Assembly (NCBI GenBank): GCA_022266195.1
Contig: WHVY01000002.1
Span: forward strand, 7,951,001 to 8,015,000
Source: Tetranychus cinnabarinus
Lineage: Eukaryota > Arthropoda > Arachnida > Trombidiformes > Tetranychidae
DNA length: 64,000 nucleotides
Reading direction: 5' to 3'
Within the stretch, counting starts at the first letter, position 1, and each line of letters starts with the position of its first letter. The notes beneath the pieces are model-generated. The model ran no database searches and was not told where the DNA came from. It worked only from the letters and a program-made list of their open reading frames with translations. Shown here one piece after another: positions 1-13,878 of the stretch. The position numbers and the translations under genes are program-made.

Positions 1-3000
1 GGATCGTTTCAATGTGTGATTGAGTTTGGGTTGAAGGATATCAATAGATTGATGATTGCATGATTTACTGGAATTATTTTTCAATGAGATCTTTATTACT
101 CCAGATTTACTGATTCACTGTTTCAGATCAAATGCTTGATTACGGGTTCATCTTCTTAATTTGATTTGTAAAAACGAGACTGAATAATTAATCTTTGATT
201 AGTAGTAATTACATTTCGGAACTGGTTACAGAATAAATTTTTGTTATTTTGTCTATTTAGACGATCTATTTATTAGATTTCAACATTTACCAGAGTTTCA
301 ACAATGTCAACAAGGTTTGCAAATTAGATCTGACAATTAAGTGATCAAATGTAAGATTAAATGTAATTCAAAATGAAGTTTCACTTTGAATGACACTGAT
401 AGGATATTTATTCAACAAAATGAGACTTCTTTTCATTTTTCACTCTTGACTGTAAATCTTCAAAATCCTCATTTTTTCATTGATACTTTTTCCGATGAAA
501 ACTTTTCTAATCCATTCATAATTGTATTTTGAATCGTTAACGTCACTGAAGTGATGTTAAAAAGACGCAAGAGCAATTCTGGGAATTCAGTGAAAGAAAT
601 TCTTTCTCTCAATTTGTCTCAATCGGACAAAGGTTGACAATCACAACCTTACTGAGTAATGGCATCAATAGGAAAAAAGCAAATGCAATAATCGCAGACA
701 AAATGTTCGTCAACTGGGAATTAAAATTTGCAGGTTTACTATGAACTTCAAGAAATCCCAAGAAACTCTCAAGAGTTTCAAGTGCAAAATATTTATATCA
801 AAATGTTTATAAAATGTTGAACGATTAACTTCAACATCGTTGGACTCATCATAGCATTCACGCTTATCCAATTTGTTGGTATTCACATCAATAAGATTGA
901 AAACCCTGGCTTCATAAGATGTTTTAGAAAAGATTAAAACTCGAGTTTAATTTTTCAAACCAATTTCTAACTTGAAGTTGAAAGTTTCATGATTGATCAC
1001 TTCTCTAATGAACAAGCAATGTTGGTCAAAGTGAACAGAGAATGAAAAACAAAACTTGAAAGCAAAACTGAAACAAGCTCCAAGTCTAACCATTAAAATG
1101 ATATGCAAAAAATTAAGGCACAAAACTTGGAGTATTTGATAATAATAGACTTGTTATTATGATACATTTTTCCAAACTTTCCTTGAAACTTGGAGGAAAC
1201 AAGAATTTTGAATTTAACAAACTCTTGTTCAATATTTCTCAACCTTCCTCAACTTTCTTCCTCAAGTGTTGGATAGACTGTCAATTGAAAAATCAATAGG
1301 TAAAAGAAAAGGTAAAGTGTCTCAACAAATTTCAACCTTTTTTTACACTTTCATTATTGGGTTGATTATCATAGCACGACAATCCAATAAGACTGTTGGA
1401 AGGTAATCATTCTAATGATACTTTAAATTGCATTTCAACCTAACAAGCAATTCTCATTATTTTTTTCCGCTTCTCTCTACCTTTCATCTCTGACTTGAAA
1501 AGGTTTGCCTGAAAAAAGCAATCAAATTCACCTTTAAATTGATATCGACCAACAATTCTTGTTTTGTTGTTTCGTTGGTTTGATTGTGTGACTGTGATTA
1601 AGTGCCAACCATTTGTTAGGATTAATAAATGGCTTTCCTTCATTTGCATCATTAATAATCAGAGTTACAATGAAATAATTATTTTTAGAGCAAAATCTTT
1701 TTTTCCACTTTTCTTTTCAACATTGAAACGTTTAGATTGAGTTGATCAAGTTTCGAGTAAGACTTTCAAAGATCCAAATCTGATTGAACAATCAATTGGA
1801 AAGGTTGTTAACAGTTGTTACTCGATTTAATATACATGATAAGGATAACGATAAGATTATTACATGATTTACTGGGAGTTAGTGCAGGGAGTTTGGGACT
1901 TGATAATGCTGATGGTAAATGATGGTAAAACAAGTGAACTGGAAAATATTGAACTTTCCAAAACACTTATCTTCTTCCCTTCAGGCTATTGGTCACAATG
2001 AAAATTTCCAATTGATTTAAGGTACAAATTGTTGCCAGGAAATTGAATATAACCAATTTCCTTCATTTATCAAAATGAGCAATAAATCAAGATGAATGAT
2101 AATCATCTGTAAATATCGTTTCACCATCACGTTCAGAGCAATAATTTCAAGTAAACCATTCTTTTCCAACTCAATATTTCTTTTTATGAGTCGACTTCAA
2201 GAAGAATTAATTTAAATTATTTTCAATCAAGAAGGACAATCAACTTTGCCATCTTCATTGAAACAGTAAAGGTTAATTACAATGCAAAGGGTCAAGATCA
2301 GTCAAAGTCTTTTTGCTAAAAGGATCTTTGACTTTTGTTTGAAACTGTTTTTCATTTAATATAAGTTATTATCAGTTCAAAGTTGATTTTAATAAAAATA
2401 TAATTGAGTTAAAGTTGGACAATATCATCTTTTAACCTTTTGTTAACATTGAAAGGTTCAAAATGACCATTTCTAGCTGAACCTTCCTTTGGTCAATATC
2501 TGTGAAAAGGGAATTGAAATTTCCATTTAATTTTGTGGGGGTTTTATTAATTATTGGTTTATTTATAGCTGAAATTGTCATTAGACACTTGAAGAAGAGT
2601 CAAGATCAATGTCAAGATAGAAATGAAATCAACTTTAAGCTTGAAATAAAACTCCCTTTTTAGTGGATTTACACTGAATATTTTTACTTTTCCTTCAGGA
2701 GAAATTAAATTTATGATTTAGATCACAGTCAAGAACCTTTTTGACCTTTCTGAAAATGAAACCAGTTAGCCTTACTTTAGATCAGTTTATTTTTAGCATT
2801 TCATTTGGAATGACCTCAGTCAATGTTTACAAATAACAATACACTTTGACATTCATGAGTTTCGTTTAACACTATTGAGACAACCATTAACCCTTAATCC
2901 ATTAGATTAATGGTTGAAATAAAGGACTGAAAAGGGCGTTATTAATGTGCATATTGAGATATTATTGCATCGAGATGTAACCTGGATACAAATAGCTTGT

Positions 3001-6000
3001 AAACCGTGACACTTTGCATTAAACATCAAAAATTGTGTATCAACTTGTAATATATTTAAGGTGATGATCAAAAATCAATAAGAAAAATGAAAAATTTATC
3101 ATCCATTCAAAAGTGGAGTTCAAAATGTCATAATATAAATTTAAAGATGAAACATAATTTTTGCCATTAAACTGAATAATTGGATTTATAAATAGTCAAC
3201 TCTTTGTACAATCCTTTAAATCGCTTTGCTTTTTGTTTTCATTTATTGTTTTATTGTGCAAAAATGGATTTCGTTTCCAATTTATGACTCTTTCAATCAT
3301 GGCAACATTGTAAAATGAGTTGAAATATAATACGATATGATATTGAATATAAGATATAATGCAAGATGTTCACTGTTTGATTGCGTTTGAAATGCATTGG
3401 TCTGTTTATCTGGTTCAATCGAAAGCAACAATTGTGGTCAAAACAATTATCTTGGGTCGAGCAATTACTTTACATCTTGCAGCTTACAATGTCTCTTGGT
3501 TCAAAGCATCTTGTCAAGAGTCTTGTACAGTTGGCCATTCGATCCAACTGTAGTCACAACTAAATGTTATTTGTTACTTCAATCAAATTTGGTGAGGATT
3601 CAATCAAGTCTTGAGCTGAAATGGGATTGATTTTGGGTTTAATCAATTCACAGTGACAATGGGAAGAAACTTTTTAATGTCAGTTCAACTTTAAATCAAT
3701 CAGTAAATTGTTGGTTGAACTTGATCAATCAGTTATAATCAACAAAGCAAATAATATAATAGAAACTGTAGACAAAGTAATTGATTTAAATAAGATTTTA
3801 TTTCATTGAATAAGTTAATGAGATCATAACCAAAAATAGCAACTCTGACTTGTTAGACAAAAGTTGATCGATGAAAAAGAGCTTTGCTTTTGCAGTAACA
3901 CAATTGGAATGACATTTAAGTCCCATCAACACATAAAGATTCAATGTGAGTTTGTAAATCGACAAATTTGTCTCATCTCAATAGCTAATATCGTCCTCAG
4001 GGCATGCAGGAAATCATAATAAAGTCTATGACTTCGTCATACTTTGAGCTGACGAAATAAAGAGATTGATTCTGTAGACGGATTCAAATGCAACATTCGA
4101 GTGTAAAAGTTCAAACATTACTTTTTGCACAGTTTTGTTTCCTAAAAATAGTTAATTTTCATTAATTTCTTGTGAAAATAGGAATCAAGTTAATAAAGCT
4201 TTTCTCATGAATAAAGAAGGATTCCTTCGTGAACAAAAGAGATCTTAAACACAAAGAACCTTCTAATTTGAAAGTGAGTCTGAAGTAAAATGCGGTAAAT
4301 TTGCAACTAATCAAGATTTTGTTGAACTCTTTCCCGATTACGAACCGTTGAGCAAAAATAACAGTTAAGAGACGGGTAAAGTTGCGTCAATGTAATTCAC
4401 TAAATACTAATAATTACCAAAATTTTCATTAACTTGTTGTGTCAACAATGCAGTTCATCTTTACCGTTTTTTAAGTTCACAATCTTTGAACTCAAGTTAT
4501 TCCTTTAAAGCAAATTGCAAACACACAAAGTTGCAAACATCAGTAATTTAATTTCGTATTGTTAACCTTAATATTGTTTGACAAGCAATCATTTCCAATT
4601 TGATGTATTTCAAATTATCCATTTCTCGAAACAAACATCGAAGTTGACTCGCAATTGAACCTTTCAAAGATACACTTGATCAAGAGTAGCAACGAAAAGT
4701 CAATCTCTAGAAAAGTGTCCAACCTTCAGTATTTACACGATTCCAATCGATCTACAAATCGCTTCAAGATGTTAAAATAGTTAATACGAAACACTTTAAA
4801 GGTTTTATTGAATTCAAAAACTGTTTAGTTTGAGCTCAGCAAGTTTTACAACGGTCAGTGAACCAACATTCACTGGAAACTGATCAACATCTATTATAAT
4901 AAATTGCTATTTGATTAACGGTTGATTGGGAATAACAAAATTACATTCAACTAACTCAATTAAAGGACAATTGATGTTCAAAATTACAATGAAAAATGAA
5001 ATTAAAACTTCATTTCGTTGCTAAAAATGAAAGTTTAAATTGAAGACTCAACAAAATTGAAATCAATTAGCAATTACAAGAGTCAACTTGCTACAATATG
5101 AATGATTCAATGATATTATTAGCATTGAAATAATAAAAATGTTAACAAATTATGAGTAAATCAAGACTTTTAATTTATTTGGATCAACAATTAGACTTGA
5201 ATTTAATATTTTTCTCGTTTTACTTCTGTCACTATTCAATTAGCATAATGTCTAACTTAGGTTAAGGTTTTAATTCAACCCTTTAATCATTGCAATAGTG
5301 ACGCAGACAAGAGTTAATTTAATTAAAAAAGATTGTTGCTTATAATTGATTTTATTAATAATTGGATTGGTTACATGAGAAGACAATTGCCAATTTTGGT
5401 GATTCGAGCAAAATATCGTTACATTGTCATTTTAATTGAAATCTTTCAGGTCGTTGAGTAGCAATTGTGTTTGACTTGCTTGTTAATTGTTATTTGATTT
5501 CGCAAGTATTTCGTTTGATTCAAACAATTTACAATTGAATTAATCTTTCGATTAATAAGTTGAAGTTGAAAGGTTGCAAGAAGCATGAGTTGCTTGTACG
5601 ATTGATTGTTGAAAACGTCAGTAAATTGTGAATAAAAGTTTTGAGAGGAAAAAGTTGATTACAATTTCAATTGAAATATGTAACAATTGAAGTGCAAATG
5701 AATCAATTTGAATTTGAATTGGTTAACAGTTTGGGTTGAACAGGATAACCAAAGTGTAAAGAAACAAATTAGATTTACGTATTTCTTTTTCTGTTACCAT
5801 TTTGTTCATGAAACTTGTTCAGTTGAAATGTTCATCTTCTTTGCCCATTTGGTTAAAAATAGGATCTAATGTATTCTAATCAATGATCATCATGATAACT
5901 TGAATAAGAAAATACTTATTCAGGAGAAGCAGGGAAAAAGGTGTTACAATCTATTGACTTTAACCCTTCAATTGAACTTGCATTGATATTGGTTGGTGTA

Positions 6001-6423
6001 AAGCAAATGTAATAATGAAAGAAACAGCAATCCTCAGCATTTGACTTTTGATCATTTGTTTAACAAGCTATATCGGTGATTTAATTATAAAAACTTTTGA
6101 TACACAAAATTCCAAGTCAACATCATATTGAAAATAATTCAGCTTGTATTACACTGGATAAATTTATGTTGATTAAGACTGGGTAACATTTGACATTTGG
6201 TAAGACTGATCGCTATTCAAATTCAATTTCTGAATGGGAATCACTTTAAACTATCCAATTTCAAGTTTTGATCATTTCTTGTCTAGGATTGAGGGAAAAT
6301 GATGCAAAATAAGCCAATTTTCTGAGTTTTCAACTCTCTGATTATTCGAGTTGCTTTTTTTGATCACTTTGACTAATTTTTTGTATTTCAATGTTGCTTT
6401 GCTTGAGATGGTTACGCTTATAG
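1..6423. other. Gene-poor AT-rich sequence
   Basis: I see no supportable gene in this stretch. Open frames are few and short, most begin at TTG rather than ATG, and none shows a recognisable domain or a convincing splice-bounded exon. It is interspersed with A/T runs and short TTGATT/AATCAA-like words typical of this genome. It could be intergenic, or 3' intron sequence of the kinin receptor gene, whose last exons are not found. Confidence 0.5.
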
Positions 6424-6758
6424 CTAACTTGACCAGAGACGGATGCAAACACTGTTAAGTTCACGGTAGACTGTTTCGACTCTTTTCAACAGAAACTTTG
6501 GGTTGTATTATTGTGATTAATGTGTCTTCTGAAGATATAATTTGCATGAGAATACGCTCTTGTATTGTAGAAAAGCCAAGACAGATTAATGTGCATCTTT
6601 CAGAAATCAAACTGAACACTTTCTCCATGAATGGTTTTGATTTTTATGCACAGCTAAAACTGCTTAGTGAATGCTTTAGTGAAACAAAACAAATTTTTTT
6701 CTTTGGTAATGCAAGACCCGGACTTGACAGTGTTTTTGTCCGTCTCAGGTCAAGTTGA
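6424..6758. repeat. MITE-like element with imperfect terminal inverted repeats
   Basis: The left end (6424-6460) and right end (6722-6758) are inverted copies of each other over about 33-37 bases with a few mismatches. Both ends share the core GAGACGGA and AAACACTGT on opposite strands. The interior (about 260 bases) has only a TTG-started open frame without family resemblance, so there is no transposase. This is the structure of a non-autonomous DNA transposon. A clear target-site duplication is not visible, so the superfamily is undetermined. Confidence 0.6.
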
Positions 6759-6798
6759 CAATGCAAACATAACCATTGTTCGAGCCCCCTAACACAGG

Positions 6799-6873
6799 CT
6801 CATCTCCAAATTAGTCGATATACATCGATTGACTGTTTATAAGTCGACTAAATTTGGTGTCTAAACAGATGAG
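6799..6873. repeat. Imperfect hairpin next to the MITE-like element
   Basis: The segment beginning CTCATCTCC pairs with a downstream segment ending AGATGAG. An inner stem CCAAATT-AGTCGA pairs with TCGACTAAATTTGG, with one extra base and a bulge on the right arm. It lies about 40 bases downstream of the MITE-like element and may be a second small foldback element or a remnant of one. Confidence 0.35.
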
Positions 6874-9800
6874 ATCTCGTCTTGTTATTCAGTCGGACTG
6901 GGTTAACCCAGAACAGGACTTGGATACTTATTTGCTAGAGTTACATCTTGAATGAACCAGTTGAGGGTTTCATTGCATCTAAAGTTTGATACATTGTGAT
7001 GAAGAATCCCTTAGAATGCTGTGGGACTTCATTCAAACAGAAAAGTTGAGGTTATCATGTTCACCTCCCTGTAGAGCTCAAACAATGTCTAGACTTTTAG
7101 ACATTTATAGGAATCTTAGGATCATTTGAATGCAAGAAATGAAAAAGAAGGCAAAATTTTCGTCGCAAAATGTTCAACATTTCACTTTCCATTCTATTTA
7201 CAGTAAAGTAATTGCAATAATGATTTCAACTGAAATTTTTATGCTGCAAAATGTCTTACAAGTCTTCAAGTAAGTATCAATTCTGTGATCCTAATCTCAC
7301 GAAAAGCTGAATTTAATAGTTTCTTCTTGAAATTGTTTCGAAATTAAAATTCTCTAGTGAATTATATCGAAATTAATTTGCGTCACATCATGAAGACTTG
7401 ACTGAACTTTACTGATAATGCAACCCTGAATTTAATATTATTCACATTAGTCTTAAACCATTCTTTGTAAAAAAGCTCAACTTAATCGGTTCTTTGTTTT
7501 TGTATTAATGATTTACATATTAATATTAATAGAAAATTAATCGTAATTTGAGAAAAGTAAATATTCTCTCAAAATATAAATAGAAATGCATTTCAATTGC
7601 AACAAAACAATTGACTTTTGTCGTCAAATATGCAAATCTATTTGTAAGATGGAAATTCATTTTCGCAATATTGACCTTTAATCGAGAGTAGAAACCTATT
7701 TTTCATGTAAAAATATCATTTGAAATAAATGGTGACATCAAAAGGTAAATATTGTAATTAAATTGAACAAAAGTCAAAAGTCTATTTTATTGTCACATAA
7801 TTTTTGTATTATATTTAAAATGCATCTCTGCTTATGAATACAATTAAATCTTGATCACGAAATATAAAGCCAACATAAATATTTAGAAATTTATTTGCAT
7901 TGGTTTCAAATTGATTGTCTTATTGATAGTTTAAAAATTTCAACGTCTAAAGGACCATTTACTAGCGAAACTGCATTTTCAACTGAACCCGAATCTTTCA
8001 TCTTAAAACTTTCATCAGCCATGAATGATTATTCAGTATTATTTGCAATTTTTGTGAATTCAATCTTTCAACTTCTTCCATCCTTGGCCAATTTAATTTG
8101 AATATCATGATGAAGGCAACAAGATTACCTGTCAACTTAGCTTCAACATTTTTTGGGTATTAGGAGTGAAACCAGAAAATATAAGTACAAGGAATTAACT
8201 AGCGTTAAATTTTTGATATGAGAAAATAATTTAATGAGAAAAGATCTTAAAATTGCAAATAAGATCAAAATTGAATAGACTGATGATTTGAAAAAATGAA
8301 TTTTGAGATTTCAGAGTGAATTTCAAACTCATAAACTCTTTGAAAATCTGATCAAATTGTGTCTCAATGGCTATTAAATTTGAACAGTCGGTTAACCAGT
8401 CTGGTTAGACTTGAAGGGGAAAGATGTGTGTAGACGCCTTGTCCATTAAACCAGAAATTATAATTTAATTACAATCAAGACCTGGATTTTGATATTTGCT
8501 TTGAACATTGAACAACGAGAAAAACTGACTCCAAGTAACAACAATGAGTTTATTTAAGTTTATGTTTGTAATCAAGTCTGTAACCTTTCAATTGTCAATC
8601 ATTATTAAACAGTTGATAGTTTACCAATCAATTCCCTGGTTATTTATGAGGCAATCTTATTCAATTAAAAACCATGAAATGTGACCAAAGTAAAGTTGAA
8701 TGGGCATTTGATCCATGATAAAGGATAAAGGCAAACCAGAAACAATTGCTTTCTTATATTACTGAGTCCCTGTGAGAGTTTAACATTTTATTATCATCCT
8801 CATCATCCTCATCATTATCATCATTGTCAGCATTGATATTATTGTTATTAACATTATAAAGACAGGGAAAAAGCTGACAGAGACAAAAGTTAAACTGAAA
8901 ATTGTTCACAGTTGATGTTATCATTAAGGATGGAATCGGTTAAAGATGCTGATGAAGCTTCTCCATCTTCACCCATTGTGTGTATTAATTCAGCTTGTTA
9001 ATAACATGTCTTCTTGATACTCTCATTACCATGATTATCACAGGAAAAGATTATCTTTATTATCATGATAATTCTCTAATTAATTTGGCTTTACAATGTA
9101 AAGGCAATAAAGCAGCAAAGATGCAACTCTTTTAAGGTCAACACTTGGTGAAAATTGCCAATTTCAATCGCTATCTAATGAATTAATCAACAACAATCGA
9201 ATCAAGATTAAAATAAAAGGTTATCGGCCTATTAAAAAAATGCTCATATTGACTGTAAAATAATTCAATTGTCAATGAAACTGTTCTAGACAAAAGTAAT
9301 TCAACCAGAATAACATTGTATTTTTGTTTGATGAATACGCTTAGGATAAAACCTCTTTCTGCTCATCAAATTGTGCTTAATTTTTAGTCAATAAGCTTGT
9401 CACAATTTTGATGCAAAATAGTCGATACAGTCAGCCAAACCAGTTAATCATTAGCGTAACCCTGTGTCTAGATTATAACCAACTCTGTTTCCAAACATAT
9501 TTCAACAAGTCTCTTTGGACAATTTTTTGCCACAATAACAATGTAAAATAACCTGATGAACAGTAAATTTTGAACCAATCAGTTCAACTTTACATGAAAT
9601 ATCAGACCACTTTAGTCATCACCTTTTATCAGCTGTCTTTTAACCCAAAAAACTTAATGTCATAATGACAGTAAAAAATAACCCGATGATCATAATTTTT
9701 AAATGAGCTTCAATTTTGTTGCAAAGAAAGCTTGGCAATCTTTAACATTTTGTGTTGCAGTTTAATGTAATAATAAAGATTGAAATTCAAGTCTTGTGAA

Positions 9801-12800
9801 GCTAAATTGTTAGTCATTAGTACTTGATGTAACAGCGTTTTTAATTTTGGGTTTTGCTCAAAAATTTGGGTTCAAGTAAGCTTACAAAGACAACACTGAA
9901 AGCATTCATTGAAAGGCATATCTGGTTTTAATGATTACAATCGCTTTTAAGATCATTTCCATCTTTCTGGTGCTGAAATAACCTGAATGGTTTACATTGT
10001 TTCATGATTTCTGTCAACCAATTTACATAACAAGTCAGACATGAGTCTCTTTATCTTAGGGGAAGATTTTTGTTAAAGTTTCAAGTGATCATTTTGATTG
10101 AAAATTAGATGACAACATTATTATTGTTTGATAAATTGTATCAATATTACTTATTCACTTTACGTGAATTAGAAGAAGCAAACAAAAGATGAAAAATTAT
10201 AATAAATTGCTTTTCCCTTTCAAATATTGAATGTTGAACAGAGAGTAAAACAAAACAAATGAAATTCATCACCAAATTCAATCTGCATTTTTCATTTTAC
10301 TATTTCATCCAGTCATGAATATTCGCCAGGAAAGGAGAGGAAAAAACGTCAAAATGAAAATTTTGTTCATTTTTTTCCCAACTGTTTGCTTAGTTTGCAT
10401 ATTAAACAATGAGACAAGAGTGAAATGTAAAAAAAATTTGTACAAATGTTTAAATCAACAAAAGTATGTTGACTTCAATCATGATTTGAAAGATTTTCAA
10501 ATTTAATCACAACTCAAATTATGCTTACAGAACTGTTCACCAGATGAAGATGGAAAGCATCTCATCAAATTCATAAGACTATTTATTTGATTCCATATCA
10601 ATGTTCATCTCTAATGATCCATGAAAATTGAAGCTTCATGACCAAAGATATTGAGACAACTAAAGACACATTTTTTACTGCTGGTTTGTAATGTGAGTTG
10701 AAAAAAAGACATCAAAGTATATAAATAAACTAAAAGGGAAGCAAATAAAAAAATTTCTAAAAAAATATCAGATTCGTTTTAGGTTCAAGAGCAAACATGC
10801 AATCCTGATCATTTTGGTTTATATTGATTATCAGGTATAACTGAGCAAATAAACTGCATTAAATCCTTGGACTTGAGCTAATCCGTGAAAATATTTCATT
10901 GTTTCTGGTAGCCATATGTTGTTGATTGAAATTACCAGATTTTTGTCACACATTGAAATATCAATGTTTCATGTTGACCAGTTTTGATAATACCAAATAC
11001 ATGGATATTTCTGGATGTTTGATCTTCCCCGAGAAGGTTCAACTTAGCTTGTAATGTGAAATATACAAATCAACCAGTTTTGGGATAAACATTGAGAGAG
11101 ATCAAATGTAATATTAAAATTGCTATATTACAATATTAATATTAGGATAAGAGGAAAAGAAAAACATAAGAATAAATTGATTATCATTATTAGAATCATG
11201 TATAGCCTCTGGTTGTGTGAACCACTTATGATTGACTTTGAGCCTTATTATTGTACATCTTTCAGGTTAACCAAAATTAGTCATTTTTAGCTTCTGGTCC
11301 ATCACAGTTGTTGATTCTTGTTATTATTTATCGACCATCAGAGGATATACATGATGCATCATAATCATAATCATTATCATTAGTATTATCATCATCTACA
11401 ATATGATAATAGTTAGAGGTAATGTAAAAGCTATTAGGCTAAATGAGATTTCAATCAGAAACATTGGCATTTGATACATTTGAAAACATTGCCTGAATGA
11501 TAATGATAATAGTAATGATGATGATTATGTTTATTGTACATGTTAAAGTTGACTATTTTTTGCGCTTCTTTCAAGATTCTATCTCAATGTTTATGCTTGA
11601 TCCAATAGATTTGTTGATTTGATTTGATTTCTTGATAGCTCATGTAAAGGTGAGGATCCTTGGTCAGGGGAAAATCAAAACAACCCAGAAATTTTCACTA
11701 CTGTTGATTGGAAATTATTAGTCCAAAAGGTTGAACAACATCAGTCATTATTTTCTTGATTTACGCTGTTGGCCTGAAACGTCTCTGGTTGTTTCTATTG
11801 ATGCTATTGAATTACAATAGTATTGTTCAGATTCTTTCAGCATTATAAAAATTATGCTTCTTCCTGAAGTTTCATGATGATTATTATTGTCTTTTTGGTT
11901 TTCCTCTTTGTTAACTTTTTCTGTATCTTGTATGTCAAGTGAAAGGTTGTTACAACATTGTTGTAAGTTAATCTCCAGATTTCTTTGCCTTTCCCTGACT
12001 CCCTGAAAATCTCGCAATGTTCAAGTATTCAAAGGTGAATAAGTCTTGATTGTATCTTAATCTGATCTGAAAAAAGGAAAAATAAAAAAATGAATAAAAT
12101 AATTTGGAAACAATTGAAACAATGTGTATGCATGAAATGTGAGAATGGGAAAAGTAACAAAATGAGCAAATAAATTGCCATGAATAATGTTTGTTTGGTT
12201 GGCTTTTGTTCAGCTCTTTTTTTCCGGGGCTGAGATTAGTTTTCACAATTCAATCATTATTGAATACAAGTAAAATGATATCAACTTTGATGGCAACGAA
12301 GAAGGAATTAAAATAAAATGCTAGTTTTTGTTATATTACAAAATTGTAAAATTGATAGATTCTGAAGAGATATAAGGCTTATTTGGGCTAAAAGAAATGC
12401 AATAATAAATATTTAATAGTTGCGACTAGAGAGCATTAACGAATAATTTTCTTATTTTAATGAAGATAACAGATTATCGGTAACCTTCATTATTATCAAG
12501 TAAATTTAGCGAAGGGTTAAGATTGTCTTTAGGAAATAACATAAGAATAGTGATAAAATATAAACTAAATTTCCGCTTGATCAATGAATAGAGACACTTT
12601 TAATCTTCTAACCAACAATGAAACAAAACGACGAAAAGGAGAAAAGGGAAAAGGGAAAAGAGTAAAAACAACAACGATAATAATATTGATATTATAAATA
12701 ATATGTGTAACAATAAATACGCCAAGGATGGAATAAAATTAAGGATGAGAAAAGGAATACATTATGATGATAACTCATAGAGGGAAATTGATGAAATACT

Positions 12801-12930
12801 GGTGGATTGGTGAAAAGATGAACTCATGATGAAAAATGTAATGAAGAGAATGAAAAGAAGCATCTAAATAATGTAAGCAGATCCACAAAAGGAAAAAGAG
12901 ACAGAAAAATATGAAAAAAAGATTTCTTAC
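6874..12930. other. Gene-poor sequence, possibly the 3' intron of the kinin receptor
   Basis: No complete gene is supported here. The stretch contains simple ATC/ATT-rich runs around 8790-8860 and 11345-11400. On the minus strand, 11748-12017 holds an open frame with possible splice acceptors just before it (for example TTTTTTCAG near 12070) and a polar C-terminal sequence ending at 11748. It could be a cytoplasmic-tail exon of the receptor at 12931-13878, but it carries no TM6 or TM7 and I cannot confirm it. Confidence 0.4.
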
Positions 12931-13878
12931 TCTTCGTTTGTTTTGAAGAGCTCTCATGTAATCATTACGCTTTGCTGTTGTAGCATCAACTTTGCTCAGT
13001 ATAACCGCCATGTGAATGTAAGCAAAAGAAATGACGAAAAGTGGAATAAAATATTGCAATGCAACAAGAAAATGATTATAATGTCGCCAAAAGTCTGAGG
13101 AAACAGATGAAGTGTCACAAAAGGGTTCAGTGTAATTTGATGATTCAGTTGACCAAACATAGCGAACCTCCCAAGCAACAAAAGTAGGTGTAGCAAGTAA
13201 CAAGGAAATTAACCAGATGAAGGCAATAATAAATAAGGCACTTTTCTTGTACATTCGGGTGGCTAAAGGTCGGGTAACTGCTTGATGGCGATCCAGAGAA
13301 ATGGCAACTAGGGTGAAAATGGAGACATTTACGGAAACTACTTGAGCTGTTGGACACAGGGAACACATGAAATGAGGTAGAACCCATCGTTGAAGTAGAG
13401 CTGCCGGAAATTGAAAGGGCACAGCAAGCGATGCTATAACAAGATCAGCTACGGCAAGATTTGCAATGAAAAAGTTGGTTACATTTCGCATTCGTTTGGA
13501 TTTTATAACAATCCAGAGAACCATTGAGTTACCAATGACGGCACAAAGGGAAACAAGAAGATAAATTGAAGTTAAAAAGACTATCATCAAAGGAGGAATT
13601 TGATAAATTCCCTCAGAACTAGCCTCAGAGTTATCAATAGACTCATCACCAGATAAAGAAGCCTCCGATGGCGGCAACGGTGAAGGTGGTGACGTTGAAC
13701 TTGAACTTAAAGGAGGCAACACAACTATGGAAGATAAAGGAGAAGACGGTAAAGATGTTAAAGATAAGGGAGAGGCAGAAGGTGAAACATTGGTTAAAAT
13801 TGATTTAATCAGATAAGAAGAGGCTGACACTAAAGATGAACTATTTGTAATTCCAAATTTGTATCTGGTTATATCCAT
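12931..13878 (-). CDS. Kinin (leucokinin) receptor, first coding exon, TM1-TM5
   Basis: Rhodopsin-class neuropeptide GPCR, expected to bind kinin peptides (FxxWG-amide) and signal through Gq/calcium; in arthropods this regulates fluid balance and muscle. The exon encodes 316 residues from an ATG at 13878. It has an S/P-rich extracellular N-terminus of about 95 residues, then TM1 with GNSMVLWIV, TM2 with NLAVADL, and the stretch PAALLQRWVLPHFMC followed by VSVNVSIFTL, which is close to arthropod leucokinin receptors. TM4 and TM5 follow. The E/DRY-type motif is DRH. The exon ends after NKRR at a consensus GTAAGA donor (12930), in phase 0. TM6, TM7 and the tail must lie on later exons at lower coordinates; none was recognised. 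A mutated piece of this exon is present at 26301-26449. Confidence 0.85.

Noticed and set aside
6498..6758. 86-codon plus-strand frame
   Set aside because: TTG-started and wholly inside the MITE-like element, running into its terminal repeat.
8790..8860. ATC-rich direct repeats considered as a CRISPR-like or satellite array
   Set aside because: Simple trinucleotide repeat of irregular spacing with no spacers; ordinary microsatellite.
10315..10506. ATG-started 63-codon frame with a hydrophobic N-terminal half and Cys/Lys-rich end, like a small secreted peptide
   Set aside because: The composition could arise by chance in AT-rich DNA; there is no promoter, splice or family support. Worth a transcript check only.
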